Program-made: the position numbers and the translations under genes | Part shown: in pieces, positions 18,607 through 28,160 of the stretch | Numbering within the stretch: position 1 is the stretch's first letter | How the letters are laid out: each line of letters opens with the position of its first letter | Notes under the pieces: generated by a model | The model's input: the letters and a program-made list of their open reading frames with translations, nothing else | What the model was told of the DNA's origin: nothing | Database searches by the model: none | NCBI RefSeq assembly: GCF_000234095.1 | Contig: NZ_JH376798.1 | Coordinates: forward strand, 339,424 to 403,423 | DNA: 64,000 bases | DNA from: Centipeda infelix ATCC 43532 | GTDB lineage: Bacteria > Bacillota > Negativicutes > Selenomonadales > Selenomonadaceae | Direction of reading: 5' to 3'

Positions 18607-19638
18607 TTACAGCACCGCGATCAATCGCTCCACGTCCGCATCCCGTGTCGCCCAGCTGGTCGCGATGCGCATGATGGTCACGTCGCCCTGTTTCTCCCAG
18701 AATCCCATGCTGACGTGCGCGGAGAGGTGCATGAGTTGCGCGTCATCGAGCGCGAGAAAGATCTGGTTTGTCGGGCTGTCGATGGCGATACGGTAGCCCT
18801 TTTCCGTGAGTGCCGCGCGGATGCGGTCGGCTGCCGCTACCGCGTGCGCTCCGCCACGCTCGTACAGTCCATCGGTAAAGAGTGTGTCGAACTGGATGCC
18901 GAGCACGCGCCCCTTTGCGAGCAGTGCGCCGCTTTGCTTGACGATGGTGAAGAAGTGCGGGATGGCAGCGGGCTTCGGGAACACAACCGCCTCGCCGCAG
19001 AGTGCACCGCACTTTGTCCCGCCGATGTAGAACACATCCGTCAGGCGTGCGATGGCGGGCAGGGGCAGCTCATTCGCGGGGCAGCCGAGCGCGTACGCGA
19101 GCCGCGCACCGTCGAGGAAGAGCGGGATCTTGTTCGCACGGCAGATCGCGCTGATGACCTCCAGCTCGTCCATCGTGTAGAGCGTGCCGTACTCCGTCGG
19201 ATGCGAGAGATAGACCATGCCGGGACGCACCATGTGGTCGCGGTTCGCGTCCTCGTAATAGGCACGCAGACAGGCTTCAATGGCGCGTGCCGTGAGTTTG
19301 CCGTCCGTGTGCGGGAGCGCGAGCACCTTGTGACCGCCGCACTCGATCGCGCCCGCCTCGTGTACGGTGATGTGCCCTGTGTCTGCGGCAATCACGCCTT
19401 CGTAGGGATGCAGCAGAGATGAGATCACAATGCGGTTCGTCTGCGTTCCGCCCGCGAGAAAATGAATCTCTGCCCGCGGACTGCGGCATGCCTTTCGGAT
19501 CTTCTCCCGTGCCGCATCGGAGTAAGTGTCCAGTCCATAGCCCGCCGTCTGCTCCAGATTTGTCGCAGCAAGCCGCTGCAGGATCTCCGTGTGTGCGCCC
19601 TCCAGATAGTCCGAGCCAAAGGACAGCAGTTCGCTCAT
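18607..19638 (-). CDS. low-specificity L-threonine aldolase
   Basis: 343 residues. A PLP-dependent aldolase splitting threonine/allo-threonine to glycine and acetaldehyde. Fold-type I features are seen: FLAGGTQTNRIV near the N-terminus, the substrate-side segment LSHPTEYGTLYT, the cofactor Asp in LFLDGARLAYA, and the Schiff-base Lys in YIGGTKCGALCGEA. The ATG is nine bases from AAGGAG; an upstream ATG directly abuts that site and is rejected. The beta-eliminating lyase family is related, but the Lys context fits threonine aldolase. Confidence 0.88.
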   Translation of the reverse strand: MSELLSFGSDYLEGAHTEILQRLAATNLEQTAGYGLDTYSDAAREKIRKACRSPRAEIHFLAGGTQTNRIVISSLLHPYEGVIAADTGHITVHEAGAIECGGHKVLALPHTDGKLTARAIEACLRAYYEDANRDHMVRPGMVYLSHPTEYGTLYTMDELEVISAICRANKIPLFLDGARLAYALGCPANELPLPAIARLTDVFYIGGTKCGALCGEAVVFPKPAAIPHFFTIVKQSGALLAKGRVLGIQFDTLFTDGLYERGGAHAVAAADRIRAALTEKGYRIAIDSPTNQIFLALDDAQLMHLSAHVSMGFWEKQGDVTIMRIATSWATRDADVERLIAVL

Positions 19639-19783
19639 TCTCGTCATCTCCTTTTTCGTACGATTCTATATTATCGGAAAACCGATGGGAATTCAAGGAA
19701 AAATGTTAAGAACGATGGAATTTCTCCGATAGAAATGGTAAGGAAGTCGATACCAAGCAGGAAGCGCGAAGGGAGGGAAATCG

Positions 19784-20191
19784 ATGGAACTCGAGAAGCT
19801 CTATGGCAGTCGTGGAGTTGTGCCGGCATCTACTGAGCGGCGTACAAATCCCGTCAAGGAGGATACGTCCGATACTTTCGCGAAGATGCTGCAGAATTTC
19901 AAGGAGATGAAGGCAGCGGAGGCATGTGACTGGGCGGATAAGGTCGGCGATACGGTCATCACGCGCGTGCTTGCGGACGGTACGGTCATCACGCAGATCT
20001 ACGAGGGGACGAAGCTCGTCTCCCAGATCGTGACGCGCGGCTCGCACCCCGAGGCGGGCAAGGATCTCGTCTCCGAAACGATCGAGAAGATGAAGCATCA
20101 GGCACTTGAGCAGAGCACGGATCCGCTGCTCATGTCGAAGGCGGCGCAAAGCTCCATCGCGACGGCGGCGGCTGTCTCGGCGATGCTGTAA
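19784..20191 (+). CDS. hypothetical protein
   Basis: 135 residues, soluble, with no signal peptide or membrane segment and no family I recognise. The middle (GDTVITRVLADGTVITQIYEGTKLVSQIVTRG) looks like a short beta-hairpin repeat between helical ends. GGGAGGG lies just before the ATG and a terminator follows, so it is a genuine single-gene unit. Confidence 0.65.
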   Translation: MELEKLYGSRGVVPASTERRTNPVKEDTSDTFAKMLQNFKEMKAAEACDWADKVGDTVITRVLADGTVITQIYEGTKLVSQIVTRGSHPEAGKDLVSETIEKMKHQALEQSTDPLLMSKAAQSSIATAAAVSAML

Positions 20192-20204
20192 CGACATCAC
20201 ACAC

Positions 20205-20242
20205 AAAGACCTCTCACACTGTGGATGGTGTGGGAGGTCTTT
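20205..20242 (+). terminator. terminator
   Basis: AAAGACCTC-T-CACAC ... GTGTG-G-GAGGTCTTT, a 15-bp stem with one mismatch, directly after the hypothetical gene. Confidence 0.8.
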
Positions 20243-20283
20243 GCTGTAGGCTCTTTTATGGTGCAGGCAGGAGAGGTATGCGA

Positions 20284-20721
20284 ATGGAAGAAATTATTTG
20301 GATCACGGTGCTCCTGTCAGCCGGCATCGCTGTGGGTGTATTGACGGTACGGTTTCTCGCGCGTTCTCGAGAGGAGGATGCGTTTTATGATATGCTGCGC
20401 ATCGAGGACGGTCACCTAATTGCATTTTACCACGGACTGTGCGGCACGGCAGAGGAGAGCTATGCGTTTGATGAGATTCGCGTCGTGCGTTTTTTCTGCC
20501 GCTCGACCAAAGGGAACCTCACATTTATGGGGGAGATGCAGATTGTGAAAAAGGATGGGCAGAAGAGCCGCCGCTATGTTTATGATGGAAGCTCATACCT
20601 TAAAAAGATGGTCTGGCGCACGTCTCGTCCTCTGCTGCTGCGCACGACCGAGCAGATTGCAGAGGAGCTCGCGCTCCACGGGATTCGCTCCGAGGTGGAT
20701 CCGCTGATGTATCGCCAATAA
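20284..20721 (+). CDS. hypothetical membrane-anchored protein
   Basis: 145 residues. One N-terminal membrane helix (IIWITVLLSAGIAVGVLTVRFL) is followed by a cytoplasmic domain that looks PH-like or small-barrel in its strand pattern (residues about 40-125). It is not a family I recognise. GGAGAGG lies seven bases before the chosen ATG; the ATG six bases earlier nearly abuts the site. A compact terminator follows. Confidence 0.65.
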   Translation: MEEIIWITVLLSAGIAVGVLTVRFLARSREEDAFYDMLRIEDGHLIAFYHGLCGTAEESYAFDEIRVVRFFCRSTKGNLTFMGEMQIVKKDGQKSRRYVYDGSSYLKKMVWRTSRPLLLRTTEQIAEELALHGIRSEVDPLMYRQ

Positions 20722-20747
20722 AAATGCCCCCGTGAAAGGGGCATTTT
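20721..20747. terminator. bidirectional terminator
   Basis: AAAATGCCCC-CGTGAAA-GGGGCATTTT lies between the convergent hypothetical gene and the second autotransporter gene. Confidence 0.85.
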
Positions 20748-20799
20748 GTATATGATGATTGACCGTTCGGCACGATGCCGTAGATCCTTATTTGATGTG

Positions 20800-23700
20800 T
20801 TAGAATCTCCAGTCAAAACCTGCCTTGAAGGTAACACCGCGCTGCTTGCCTGCCCAGCCCTCGACGCTGAGGTCGGCAGTGGCGTTTTTGCTGAGCGGGG
20901 CTTTCCAGCCGAGCTCGAGGCTCGCGGAGAGACCCTTGAGCGAGGGGCTCGGGGTATCGTAGGAGAAGCCGCCCGTGTGGTAAGTTGCACCTGCGTCCCC
21001 CTTGAATTCATACTGAAGGGAAGTGCCGAGGATGAGTGCGCCGCTCCCCTTCGGGATCGTCCAGCGTGCGCCCGTGCGCAGGCGGTGGCTGTCGACGGCG
21101 TGGAAGTCATAGCGGTCGCCGGTCGAGAGGGTTGCGCTCGCACCGTTCTGATGCGTATAGAAGTAGCGCAGATAGAGCTCGCGCTCCGTTCCGTTTGCCG
21201 CCTTTGCCGTATGTCCGAGACCGAGATGTGCACCGACATAGTTCGCGTCCGTATCATAGGACGCACGGCGTGTGATCCCGCCGACAGGAAGGTCTGCCTC
21301 GTAGTCTGTGCTCATGCGGCCAAGGCGCAGACTGCCTTCGTAGAATATGCCGTCCTTTTTCTCCTGCTTGAGGAAGACGCCGCCGCCGACGTAGTGGGTA
21401 TTCCCTTCGCCGTGCGTGCCGTCATCGAGATAGGAGTCGTAGCTGCCGCGTCCGTACTCGACGATGGGACCGAAGAGGATGCGGTCATCGCCGCGCATGA
21501 CCTCACGTGAGAAGCCAACGGCAAGATTCATGCCTCGGACATTCACATGAGAGCCGGTTTCATGGCGCAGACTCGATCCGCCGACGGCAGCAAAGGGGGC
21601 GAATCCACTCGCTCCCGCTGCTTCTGCTGAGGCGCTCGTCATGCCGCCGCCTGCGATGAGGTCGCCGCTCGCACCGAGGAACGCGGCAGTACCGGTCATG
21701 GTCTCAGCAAGGGACTTCGTGTTCTCATGCAGGACGAAGCCGTTATTGCCCGGATTGGGATTTGGGTTCGGATTCGGGTTCGGGTTGGGATTTGGGTTCG
21801 GATTCGGATTCGGGTTGGGGTTGGGATTTGGATTCGGGTTCGGATTCGGGTTTGGATTTGGATTTGGGTTCGGGTTGGGATTTGGATTCGGGTTTGGGTT
21901 TGGGTTGGGATTTGGATTCGGGTTTGGGTTTGGGTTGGGATTTGGATTCGGGTTCGGGTTTGGGTTCGGGTTGGGATTCGGGGGGGTATTCCCGTCGATC
22001 GCACTGCCGTCGACCTTGACGACCAGCTCCTTCTTATCGTTCGTGACCCCCATCTTTGCCGTGCGATGCCCCGAGACGCCTTCGTAGACAGTCATGGTCG
22101 TCGCGCTGTCGGTCTCGATCTGCGCGTTCTCCGTGCGCAGGAGGCGCAGACGATTTGCCGTCGAACTGCCCGGCAGATATGCCGCGAGCGTTGTGCCGCT
22201 GAGGTTGGTATTGGCATTCGAGGTCACACGCAGCATCGTATCATTTACAGTCATGCCTGCAGGCACGTAGAATGCGAGTTTTTGAAAATCCCCAATGCTC
22301 TGCGCTGTGATGTTTTTCGTCTCACGCACGATGAGTGTGTTGTCCGCGCGCACTACACTTGCCGCTCTGGCATCGCCGCCGTACAGCTGCGCCCGCGTGA
22401 GATCGGGGGCGCCCGCGATCTCAACGATGTTGCCGCGCACGATTGCCGTCGTATGCGCAGCGGCATTCGTCCACGCACGCCCGCCGTAGATGGAACCCAT
22501 GTAGGTGCCGCCGCGCAGATACACCTCATTGCTCTCTGCTGTGGCAACTGCTGTGCCGCGCGTCGCCTGTGCGTAGCTGTCACCGCCGAAGATATCCTTT
22601 TCGAAGGTTCCGCCGTTCAGCGTGACGATATTCCCGCTCGCGACAGCCTGTGCCTCGGTGTCGAGCGCATTTGCATTTGCATTGCCGCCGCGGATCTCCT
22701 CCCATGGGGCACGCACGGGGCTGAGTGTGATGCGGTTCGCGTGTGCCGTCGCTGCGACCGTGCGCAGCTCACCCGATGCACCTGCATTTCCGCCCGTGAC
22801 ATCGCGTCCGTCGCTGTAGGTGCCCGCCGTGACGGTGACCGTGTTCTCCTGTGCCGTTGCGGCCGCGCCTCTCGTCGTACGCTGTGCGTAGGCAGCACCG
22901 CCGGTGAGATTGCCGATGATTGCACCCGACCCATTCTCGATCGTGATGCTGTTGCGCTTCGTGAGGGCGGTCGCCGCATTCGAGCGTGCATACGCCGTGC
23001 CGTTGCCCGCTGCCATGCCCGCCGTTACGCGAGTGCCTGTCAGCGTAATTTGATTGCCCTCGACGAGGGTCTCTGCCGTGCCGTACAGGGCATCGGCATA
23101 GGCCCTTCCCGCAAGCGCTCCATACATGAGCGTGCCGCCCGATGCCGTGATCTGATTGTCCGCGGCGTTGATGCGAACATTTCCCGCCCCGTTCGTCGTG
23201 AGCGAGGCGCGTGCGGCAGTCACGTTATTTGCCGTGCCGCCATTGTTGATGGTCACCGTATTCCTGTTCACCTCAGCGGCAAAGGACACAGCATCTAGTG
23301 CGCCGACCTGTTCAATGGACGCGCCGTTCAGATCGCCGTTTTGCGTGCCGTGCGTTCCGATCACGACGGCGTTCTCGTTCGCCGTGTAGGAGACGGCACC
23401 GCCGTGCGTACTCGTCACATGGATGCGTCCGCCAAAGACATGCGTGAGCGTGCCCTTGGTCAGCGTGATGCGGTTGCGGTCTGCTGCGAGCGTCGTTATG
23501 CCCGCTGTCGTCGCATTCGTCGCGCGCGTATAGATCATACTGCTGCCGCGAATGTCGGTCATGTTAAAGTCTCTGCTGTTCACCTCAATGGTATTGCCGC
23601 TCGTCGACGCCTCGCTGTCCCCGTTCGCATGGGTCAGATTGAGGTAACCGCCGTTCATCCGCCATGTCTGTATGTCATCTGTGATCGTCAGTTGATGATT

Positions 23701-23805
23701 GTCATCGGTAATCGGTGCCGCATATGCCGCCGTACTCCCGAGCGCCAGTCCTGCTGCGATCAGTGCACCGAGGCCTCTGCGCGTGTGTTTTCCGTGGCTC
23801 CTCAT
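20800..23805 (-). CDS. autotransporter with Pro-Asn repeat tract
   Basis: 1001 residues. The Sec signal peptide MRSHGKHTRRGLGALIAAGL...AYAA is probably cut before PITDDN. The passenger to about residue 600 consists of repeated short strands of the form (V/I)EGNxITLxGGT...GGxAxA, a right-handed beta-helix pattern with Ala/Asn/Thr-rich turns. Residues about 607-686 are an unbroken Pro-Asn alternation of about 40 units. The barrel (about 700-1001) ends in FDWRF. AAGGAG precedes the ATG by eight bases; an ATG 27 bases upstream is rejected. Probably a surface adhesin or coat protein in which the Pro-Asn stalk spaces the passenger from the barrel. Confidence 0.85.
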   Translation of the reverse strand: MRSHGKHTRRGLGALIAAGLALGSTAAYAAPITDDNHQLTITDDIQTWRMNGGYLNLTHANGDSEASTSGNTIEVNSRDFNMTDIRGSSMIYTRATNATTAGITTLAADRNRITLTKGTLTHVFGGRIHVTSTHGGAVSYTANENAVVIGTHGTQNGDLNGASIEQVGALDAVSFAAEVNRNTVTINNGGTANNVTAARASLTTNGAGNVRINAADNQITASGGTLMYGALAGRAYADALYGTAETLVEGNQITLTGTRVTAGMAAGNGTAYARSNAATALTKRNSITIENGSGAIIGNLTGGAAYAQRTTRGAAATAQENTVTVTAGTYSDGRDVTGGNAGASGELRTVAATAHANRITLSPVRAPWEEIRGGNANANALDTEAQAVASGNIVTLNGGTFEKDIFGGDSYAQATRGTAVATAESNEVYLRGGTYMGSIYGGRAWTNAAAHTTAIVRGNIVEIAGAPDLTRAQLYGGDARAASVVRADNTLIVRETKNITAQSIGDFQKLAFYVPAGMTVNDTMLRVTSNANTNLSGTTLAAYLPGSSTANRLRLLRTENAQIETDSATTMTVYEGVSGHRTAKMGVTNDKKELVVKVDGSAIDGNTPPNPNPNPNPNPNPNPNPNPNPNPNPNPNPNPNPNPNPNPNPNPNPNPNPNPNPNPNPNPNPNPNPNPNPNPNPNPNPGNNGFVLHENTKSLAETMTGTAAFLGASGDLIAGGGMTSASAEAAGASGFAPFAAVGGSSLRHETGSHVNVRGMNLAVGFSREVMRGDDRILFGPIVEYGRGSYDSYLDDGTHGEGNTHYVGGGVFLKQEKKDGIFYEGSLRLGRMSTDYEADLPVGGITRRASYDTDANYVGAHLGLGHTAKAANGTERELYLRYFYTHQNGASATLSTGDRYDFHAVDSHRLRTGARWTIPKGSGALILGTSLQYEFKGDAGATYHTGGFSYDTPSPSLKGLSASLELGWKAPLSKNATADLSVEGWAGKQRGVTFKAGFDWRF
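21747..21985 (-). repeat. hexanucleotide repeat encoding (Pro-Asn)n
   Basis: About 240 bp of degenerate 6-bp units (GGRTTY/GGGTTY on the plus strand) with nested 18-24 bp higher-order units, all in frame within the autotransporter gene. Variation by whole hexamers changes length by two residues without frameshift, so stalk length may vary among strains. Confidence 0.85.
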
Positions 23806-24165
23806 AAAATTGACTCCTTTCGCTAATCCCACTCACCTATACACTAATCTGGAACAAATGAACGAAAACCTATCTATCTATTTCATAACATAATCCATAG
23901 AGGGGGTAAATGAGACGAAAGAGGGAGGTGGATCGGGACATCCTTGGCCTTCTTCGGATAGTGTGGGCGCAGTATTAAATATCAAATCGGATCATTTGTG
24001 CAAACCGTTCTGCAGACGCATATTTGACAATGTGTTTCGCATTTCTTAGAGTTTCGCGCAAACGAATAGGACTGTAGTGCGATATGCGCAATACAGTCCT
24101 ATTTTGACGCATTAAATGTTATTGAAGAAAGATGATTTTTTCCTGAAAGGCACGATCCGTATCCG
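23806..24165. other. intergenic region between autotransporter and WG-repeat genes
   Basis: 360 bp without a credible gene. The part next to the autotransporter is AT-rich and must hold its promoter, though no clear -35/-10 pair is seen. An inverted repeat at 24065-24103 (AATAGGACTGTA ... TACAGTCCTATT) is the probable terminator of the WG-repeat gene. Confidence 0.5.
24065..24103 (-). terminator. terminator of the WG-repeat gene
   Basis: A 12-bp perfect outer stem with a 15-base inner segment, 63 bases after the stop codon of the minus-strand gene. T-runs are short on both sides. Confidence 0.5.
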
Positions 24166-25716
24166 TTACAGACGGTCCGTCGTGTACTGATGCGTGAGCA
24201 CTTCGTCGTATGCAGGGGCGATGACGACCGTGCCCGTGCGGTCGATAAAGCCCCATGCGAGATCGATCTTCACAGGTGCAAATCCCTCGTTGAACATTCC
24301 GATCTCCGTAATCATATTGGGGAGGAGGAAGGGCACGCGTCCGGTCTTGTCGATGAAGAAGGACCTTGTGCCCTGCCGCACGGCGGCAAGTCCGTCGGTG
24401 AAGTCGTGCACTTCGTCGTATCTCGGTTCGATCACGATTTTGCCGTCACGTCCGACAAAGCCCCACTTGTCGCCGTCCTGTACCGCCGCGAGATCGTCGT
24501 AGAAGAAGTGGATGCCCTTGTACTTCGGCTCGACGACGTACGCGCCTTTCCGATCGACGATGCCCCATTTGCTCTTGACGCGGACGAGTGCAACACCGTC
24601 CATGAAGGGGGAGTTGTAGTCGTTCTTCGTCGAGATGATCTCCGTGCCGGTCTTGTCGATGTAGCCGCGTTTGACCTTCTCGCCGATGAGATCGGTACCG
24701 ACCCCGAACGTCGGCACTCCCGTGGCAAAGGAGACGGCACTGGTGAGGAAGCCGCCGAGCAGTCCGACCTTGACTTCACGGCGCACCTCGGCGAGCCCGT
24801 TCTCAAACGGCATCACGTCGCTGTAGCGCGTCTGGATCACCTTTGCGCCCGTCTTGTCGATGAATGCACGGTACTTCTTTTCCTTCACCATTGCAAGCCC
24901 GTCCTGGAAGTCCCAGACGTCTCCGGGGCGGTACTGCGGCGGGATGACCATTGTGCCGGACTTGTCGATAAAGCCGATCTTTTTCTTGATTTCGACGCGG
25001 CTCAGTCCTTCCTGAAAACCGCCTGCCCAATCATAGGCGGCAGGAATGACTAACGTCCCCGTGGTATCGATGAACCCGTACTTTCCGCTTGGTGTTTTGA
25101 CGGGAGCAAGCCCCTCGGAGAAGGAATACGCCGCATCGTACACATCGTTTGTCAGCAGACTGCCGTCCTGCCGATAGAATACGTATTTTTTATCATTCCG
25201 CTGCACACAGGAAATCCCATCGCTGAACGGACCGACCGCGAGGTATTCAACGGGCAGGATCTGTTTGCCCGCCATGTTGTATGCACCGACCTTGTCCTTT
25301 GCGTCACCGACAATGATGATATCCGAAGACAGCGGCTGTATGGTCTTGTAGATGGCGGGTACGATGACTGTGCCGTCGAGGCGTACGACGCCCCATTTCT
25401 TGCCCTGACGGACGGCGACCGCGTCCGCCGAGTAGGATGTGATCTGATCGTACTCAGCAGGGATGGTGAGGTTGCCCGAGGGGGCGACTGCACCCCACTT
25501 CTTGTCCACGCGGACAACGGCAAACGGTCTGGCGGTCTGGATCTCTTTGTGTGCAGGTGCTGTCTGCGCTGCGGCGGAGCTTGTCTGTGCCGATGTCTCC
25601 GTGGCGGGCACGTTCTGCATCTGTGCCTCTGCCGCAAAACCCGCCGGCATTGCGTAGAGCACGGCCGTCGCCGTCATTGCGGCGATCATTGTACGAAGTT
25701 TCTTGTGCTTTGTCAT
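24166..25716 (-). CDS. secreted WG-repeat protein
   Basis: 516 residues. A signal peptide (KLRTMIAAMTATAVLYAMPAGFAA) is followed by a Gln/Thr/Ala-rich linker and then about ten WG repeats of 40-45 residues, each with a core such as KWGAVAPSGN, KWGVVRLDGT, KYGFIDTTGT and AWGFIDRTGT followed by VIPxxYD. WG repeats form beta-propeller-like surfaces, probably for binding. One repeat holds a longer insert (GLLGGFLTSAVSFATGVPTFGVGTD). AAAGGAG lies just before the ATG. It is most likely periplasmic or surface-exposed. Confidence 0.8.
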   Translation of the reverse strand: MTKHKKLRTMIAAMTATAVLYAMPAGFAAEAQMQNVPATETSAQTSSAAAQTAPAHKEIQTARPFAVVRVDKKWGAVAPSGNLTIPAEYDQITSYSADAVAVRQGKKWGVVRLDGTVIVPAIYKTIQPLSSDIIIVGDAKDKVGAYNMAGKQILPVEYLAVGPFSDGISCVQRNDKKYVFYRQDGSLLTNDVYDAAYSFSEGLAPVKTPSGKYGFIDTTGTLVIPAAYDWAGGFQEGLSRVEIKKKIGFIDKSGTMVIPPQYRPGDVWDFQDGLAMVKEKKYRAFIDKTGAKVIQTRYSDVMPFENGLAEVRREVKVGLLGGFLTSAVSFATGVPTFGVGTDLIGEKVKRGYIDKTGTEIISTKNDYNSPFMDGVALVRVKSKWGIVDRKGAYVVEPKYKGIHFFYDDLAAVQDGDKWGFVGRDGKIVIEPRYDEVHDFTDGLAAVRQGTRSFFIDKTGRVPFLLPNMITEIGMFNEGFAPVKIDLAWGFIDRTGTVVIAPAYDEVLTHQYTTDRL

Positions 25717-25765
25717 GGGGTCATCTCCTTTGAAAAGATATCATTATACAATACTTATCCTTCGC

Positions 25766-26707
25766 TCAGCAGTTCCCGCGATGGACGTGCCGCAGATGCC
25801 GCCGTGCGACTTCTGTGAGTCGATCGACGGTTGCGATCGGTGTCGGCGGTGAGCTCATGCGGTGACGCGGGAAATAGCGGCTGATGTGGAGCGGGAGGTC
25901 GGGAGAGAGGGTGGCAAGCCAATGCGCCTCCTCGTCCATATCCTCGGCACGGTCGCTGATGCCTGGGACGACGAGGGTTGTCACCTCGACGTGCACGCCG
26001 TGTGCGACGGCGGTTGCGATGGTCGACTTCACCGCCTCTAGGTCGCCGCCAAGCCGCCGATAGGTGTCTGTGTGCCATGCCTTCAGATCTATGTTCATCG
26101 CATCGACGTGCGGCAGGAGACGCGTGAGCGGCTCCGTGCAGATCATGCCGTTCGTGACGAGTACGACCTTCAGCCCTGCCGCGTGCAGGAGCGGGGCCGT
26201 GTCCATGATGTACTCATAGCCGACGAGCGGCTCGTTGTAGGTAAAGGCGACGCCGATGTTGCCGCGCGGCTGATGATGCAGCTCCTCGGCGAATGCGGCA
26301 AGCTGCGCGGGGGTGACGTTCTCCGTCTCGATGTGCTCGTCTGCCATTGCGATTCCCACATTCTGGCAGAACGGACACGCGAGGCTGCAGCCGAAGCTGC
26401 CGACCGAGAGAATTTGACGGTTGGGATAAAAATGGTAGAGCGGCTTTTTCTCAATCGGGTCGAGTGCGAGCGCGGTGAGTCGCCCGTAGTTGATGGCGCG
26501 GATCGTGCCGTCCTCGTTCCTGCGTGCACGGCAGAATCCCGTCGCGCCCGCACGCAGACGGCAGGCATGGGGGCAGAGCGTACAGGTGATCGGTGTGTCC
26601 GCGCCCGTGGGAGACGCAGCAGCGTCCACAGATCCGCTCGCACGTATAGTCTGTGTATCTATAGACGTGTCCACCGCTCCATCCGCGCAGATGAGCCGTG
26701 TATCCAT
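25766..26707 (-). CDS. amrS: AmmeMemoRadiSam system radical SAM enzyme
   Basis: 313 residues. The radical-SAM cluster CSLACPFCQN (CxxxCxxC) follows an N-terminal Cys-rich segment (CTLCPHACRLRAGATGFC) typical of the PflA-like AmrS group. Later parts (TYNEPLVGYEYIMDTAPLLHA, MNIDLKAW, VTTLVVPGISDR) match the TIM barrel. The true start ATG is one base after the stop of the upstream gene; a longer frame only reads through that gene. The system (radical SAM + Memo/LigB + AMMECR1) is widespread, but its reaction is unknown. Confidence 0.85.
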   Translation of the reverse strand: MDTRLICADGAVDTSIDTQTIRASGSVDAAASPTGADTPITCTLCPHACRLRAGATGFCRARRNEDGTIRAINYGRLTALALDPIEKKPLYHFYPNRQILSVGSFGCSLACPFCQNVGIAMADEHIETENVTPAQLAAFAEELHHQPRGNIGVAFTYNEPLVGYEYIMDTAPLLHAAGLKVVLVTNGMICTEPLTRLLPHVDAMNIDLKAWHTDTYRRLGGDLEAVKSTIATAVAHGVHVEVTTLVVPGISDRAEDMDEEAHWLATLSPDLPLHISRYFPRHRMSSPPTPIATVDRLTEVARRHLRHVHRGNC

Positions 26708-26708
26708 C

Positions 26709-28091
26709 TCAGTGGTGCCGCTCGACGGTAAACCGCCAGATGCGGATCGGTGCATCGGCGGGGATGCCGCCCTTCTGGCGGGCGATGCGCAGCTGCTCCT
26801 CCACCGTATCCACGCCCGCGAGATCGGGCAGCAGCAGCCCCTTGCGTGCGCGGTACTCGACAATCACACCGTACTTTTTCACATCGAGCGCATCCGCACC
26901 CGCGACCAGCTCCGGCTCTGTGAGCACATCCACGGAGTAGACGAGCGCGTCCAGTTCCTCCTTCTTGACGGGTGGAAAACGCGGGTCGCGCAGAGCGGCA
27001 GAGGCGGCGTTTTGGAGAATCTCCTCCGCGATATTCTTTGTCGTGGGCTCAAACGTGCCGATGCAGCCGCGCAGTTCGCCGTCCTTTTTGAGCGAGACGA
27101 AGACACCCGCACGCTCCGACATCTCGGACGGAAGTCCCTGTGGGAGTTCTGCATTTTTCCCCGTATGGACAATCGTCTCAATCGCGTGGCGTGCGAGCCG
27201 CACATAATCGTCCTCGGCGGCGCGCCGCTCCTCCTGCGCCCGCCGTTCGAGCATCTCGTAGCGTTCGGCAAAGCTGCGGCGCACATCCTCACGCGTCACG
27301 CGGAGCGACACAACACCGTAGCCGACACCGAACGGCCCTTGATAGGAGAGCTTCTTGATCTTGAGCGCCTGCCCATCGAGTGCACCTGCCATCATCCAGA
27401 ACGTGCGCAGTCCGCACTCCGCCGCCGGCTCGTAGAGGGCGCGATCCATCCGCAGGAGCTTTAGGAAGTCGCCCTCCTCAAGGTACTTCATGCACGCCTT
27501 GTCAAAGCGCGGCCCCTCGGGGGCGAATCCGTACGGGCCTTCGGGGGTGAGCTTGTGCGAGAGGTCGCCGCTCGCGATGAAGACCGCCCGCCGTCCGAGC
27601 GTATCGACGGCGCGTGCGACGCATTTGCCAAAATTGTAGTGTGCGAGCGGGGACAGCCCCGAGATGCCGAGCCGCACCACGCGGAAGTCTCGCGTGTGCG
27701 CGTGCAGGAAGTGGAGCGGGATCATGACGGCGTGATCGAGCGCGGCATTCCGGCCGCCGACAGGGCCCGCCTCGATGCCGATCTCCCCCGCCTCCATTTC
27801 GATCTCCTTTGCGAGCACCGTGTCATACCGCGCTGCAACCGTGACCTCCTCCGCGCCGAACTGGGCAAAGCTGCCCTCTGCCTCCTCGCCCGGCGCGATG
27901 TGGAAGTAGTCGGCGTACATGACCGTGTGCGGGCTCGCGATGATGACCGTATCGGGCTTCTGCTCCGCCGCCTCCTTCATGGCGCGTTCGTAGGCATTTA
28001 CCGTGAGCTGGATCTTCTTCTCCTCGCCCCGCCCGACCTCGGGGAGGATCAGCGGCGGGTGGGGCAGAACGTATGCGGCAAGTATGGACAT
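26709..28091 (-). CDS. amrA: AmmeMemoRadiSam proteins B and A fused (Memo/LigB + AMMECR1)
   Basis: 460 residues in two domains. Residues about 1-265 are a Memo/class III extradiol dioxygenase-like domain with metal-site histidines in LPHPPLI, ASPHTVMY and SGDLSHKL. Residues about 285-460 are an AMMECR1 domain with GVFVSLKKDGELRGCIGTFEP. Elsewhere the two are often separate genes, so here three parts of the system sit on two genes one base apart. GAGGAGG lies seven bases before the ATG. The biochemical role is undefined; peptide or nucleotide modification has been proposed. Confidence 0.85.
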   Translation of the reverse strand: MSILAAYVLPHPPLILPEVGRGEEKKIQLTVNAYERAMKEAAEQKPDTVIIASPHTVMYADYFHIAPGEEAEGSFAQFGAEEVTVAARYDTVLAKEIEMEAGEIGIEAGPVGGRNAALDHAVMIPLHFLHAHTRDFRVVRLGISGLSPLAHYNFGKCVARAVDTLGRRAVFIASGDLSHKLTPEGPYGFAPEGPRFDKACMKYLEEGDFLKLLRMDRALYEPAAECGLRTFWMMAGALDGQALKIKKLSYQGPFGVGYGVVSLRVTREDVRRSFAERYEMLERRAQEERRAAEDDYVRLARHAIETIVHTGKNAELPQGLPSEMSERAGVFVSLKKDGELRGCIGTFEPTTKNIAEEILQNAASAALRDPRFPPVKKEELDALVYSVDVLTEPELVAGADALDVKKYGVIVEYRARKGLLLPDLAGVDTVEEQLRIARQKGGIPADAPIRIWRFTVERHH

Positions 28092-28160
28092 GGGAACTCC
28101 TCCTCTCGCTTTCTCTTTGTATTGATTCGCCGTTCTGCGCGAAAGCCCTGCAACTTTTAA

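Noticed and set aside
21747-21985. Possible CRISPR or other spaced array
   Set aside because: The repeat is a continuous hexamer tract coding for Pro-Asn, without spacers.
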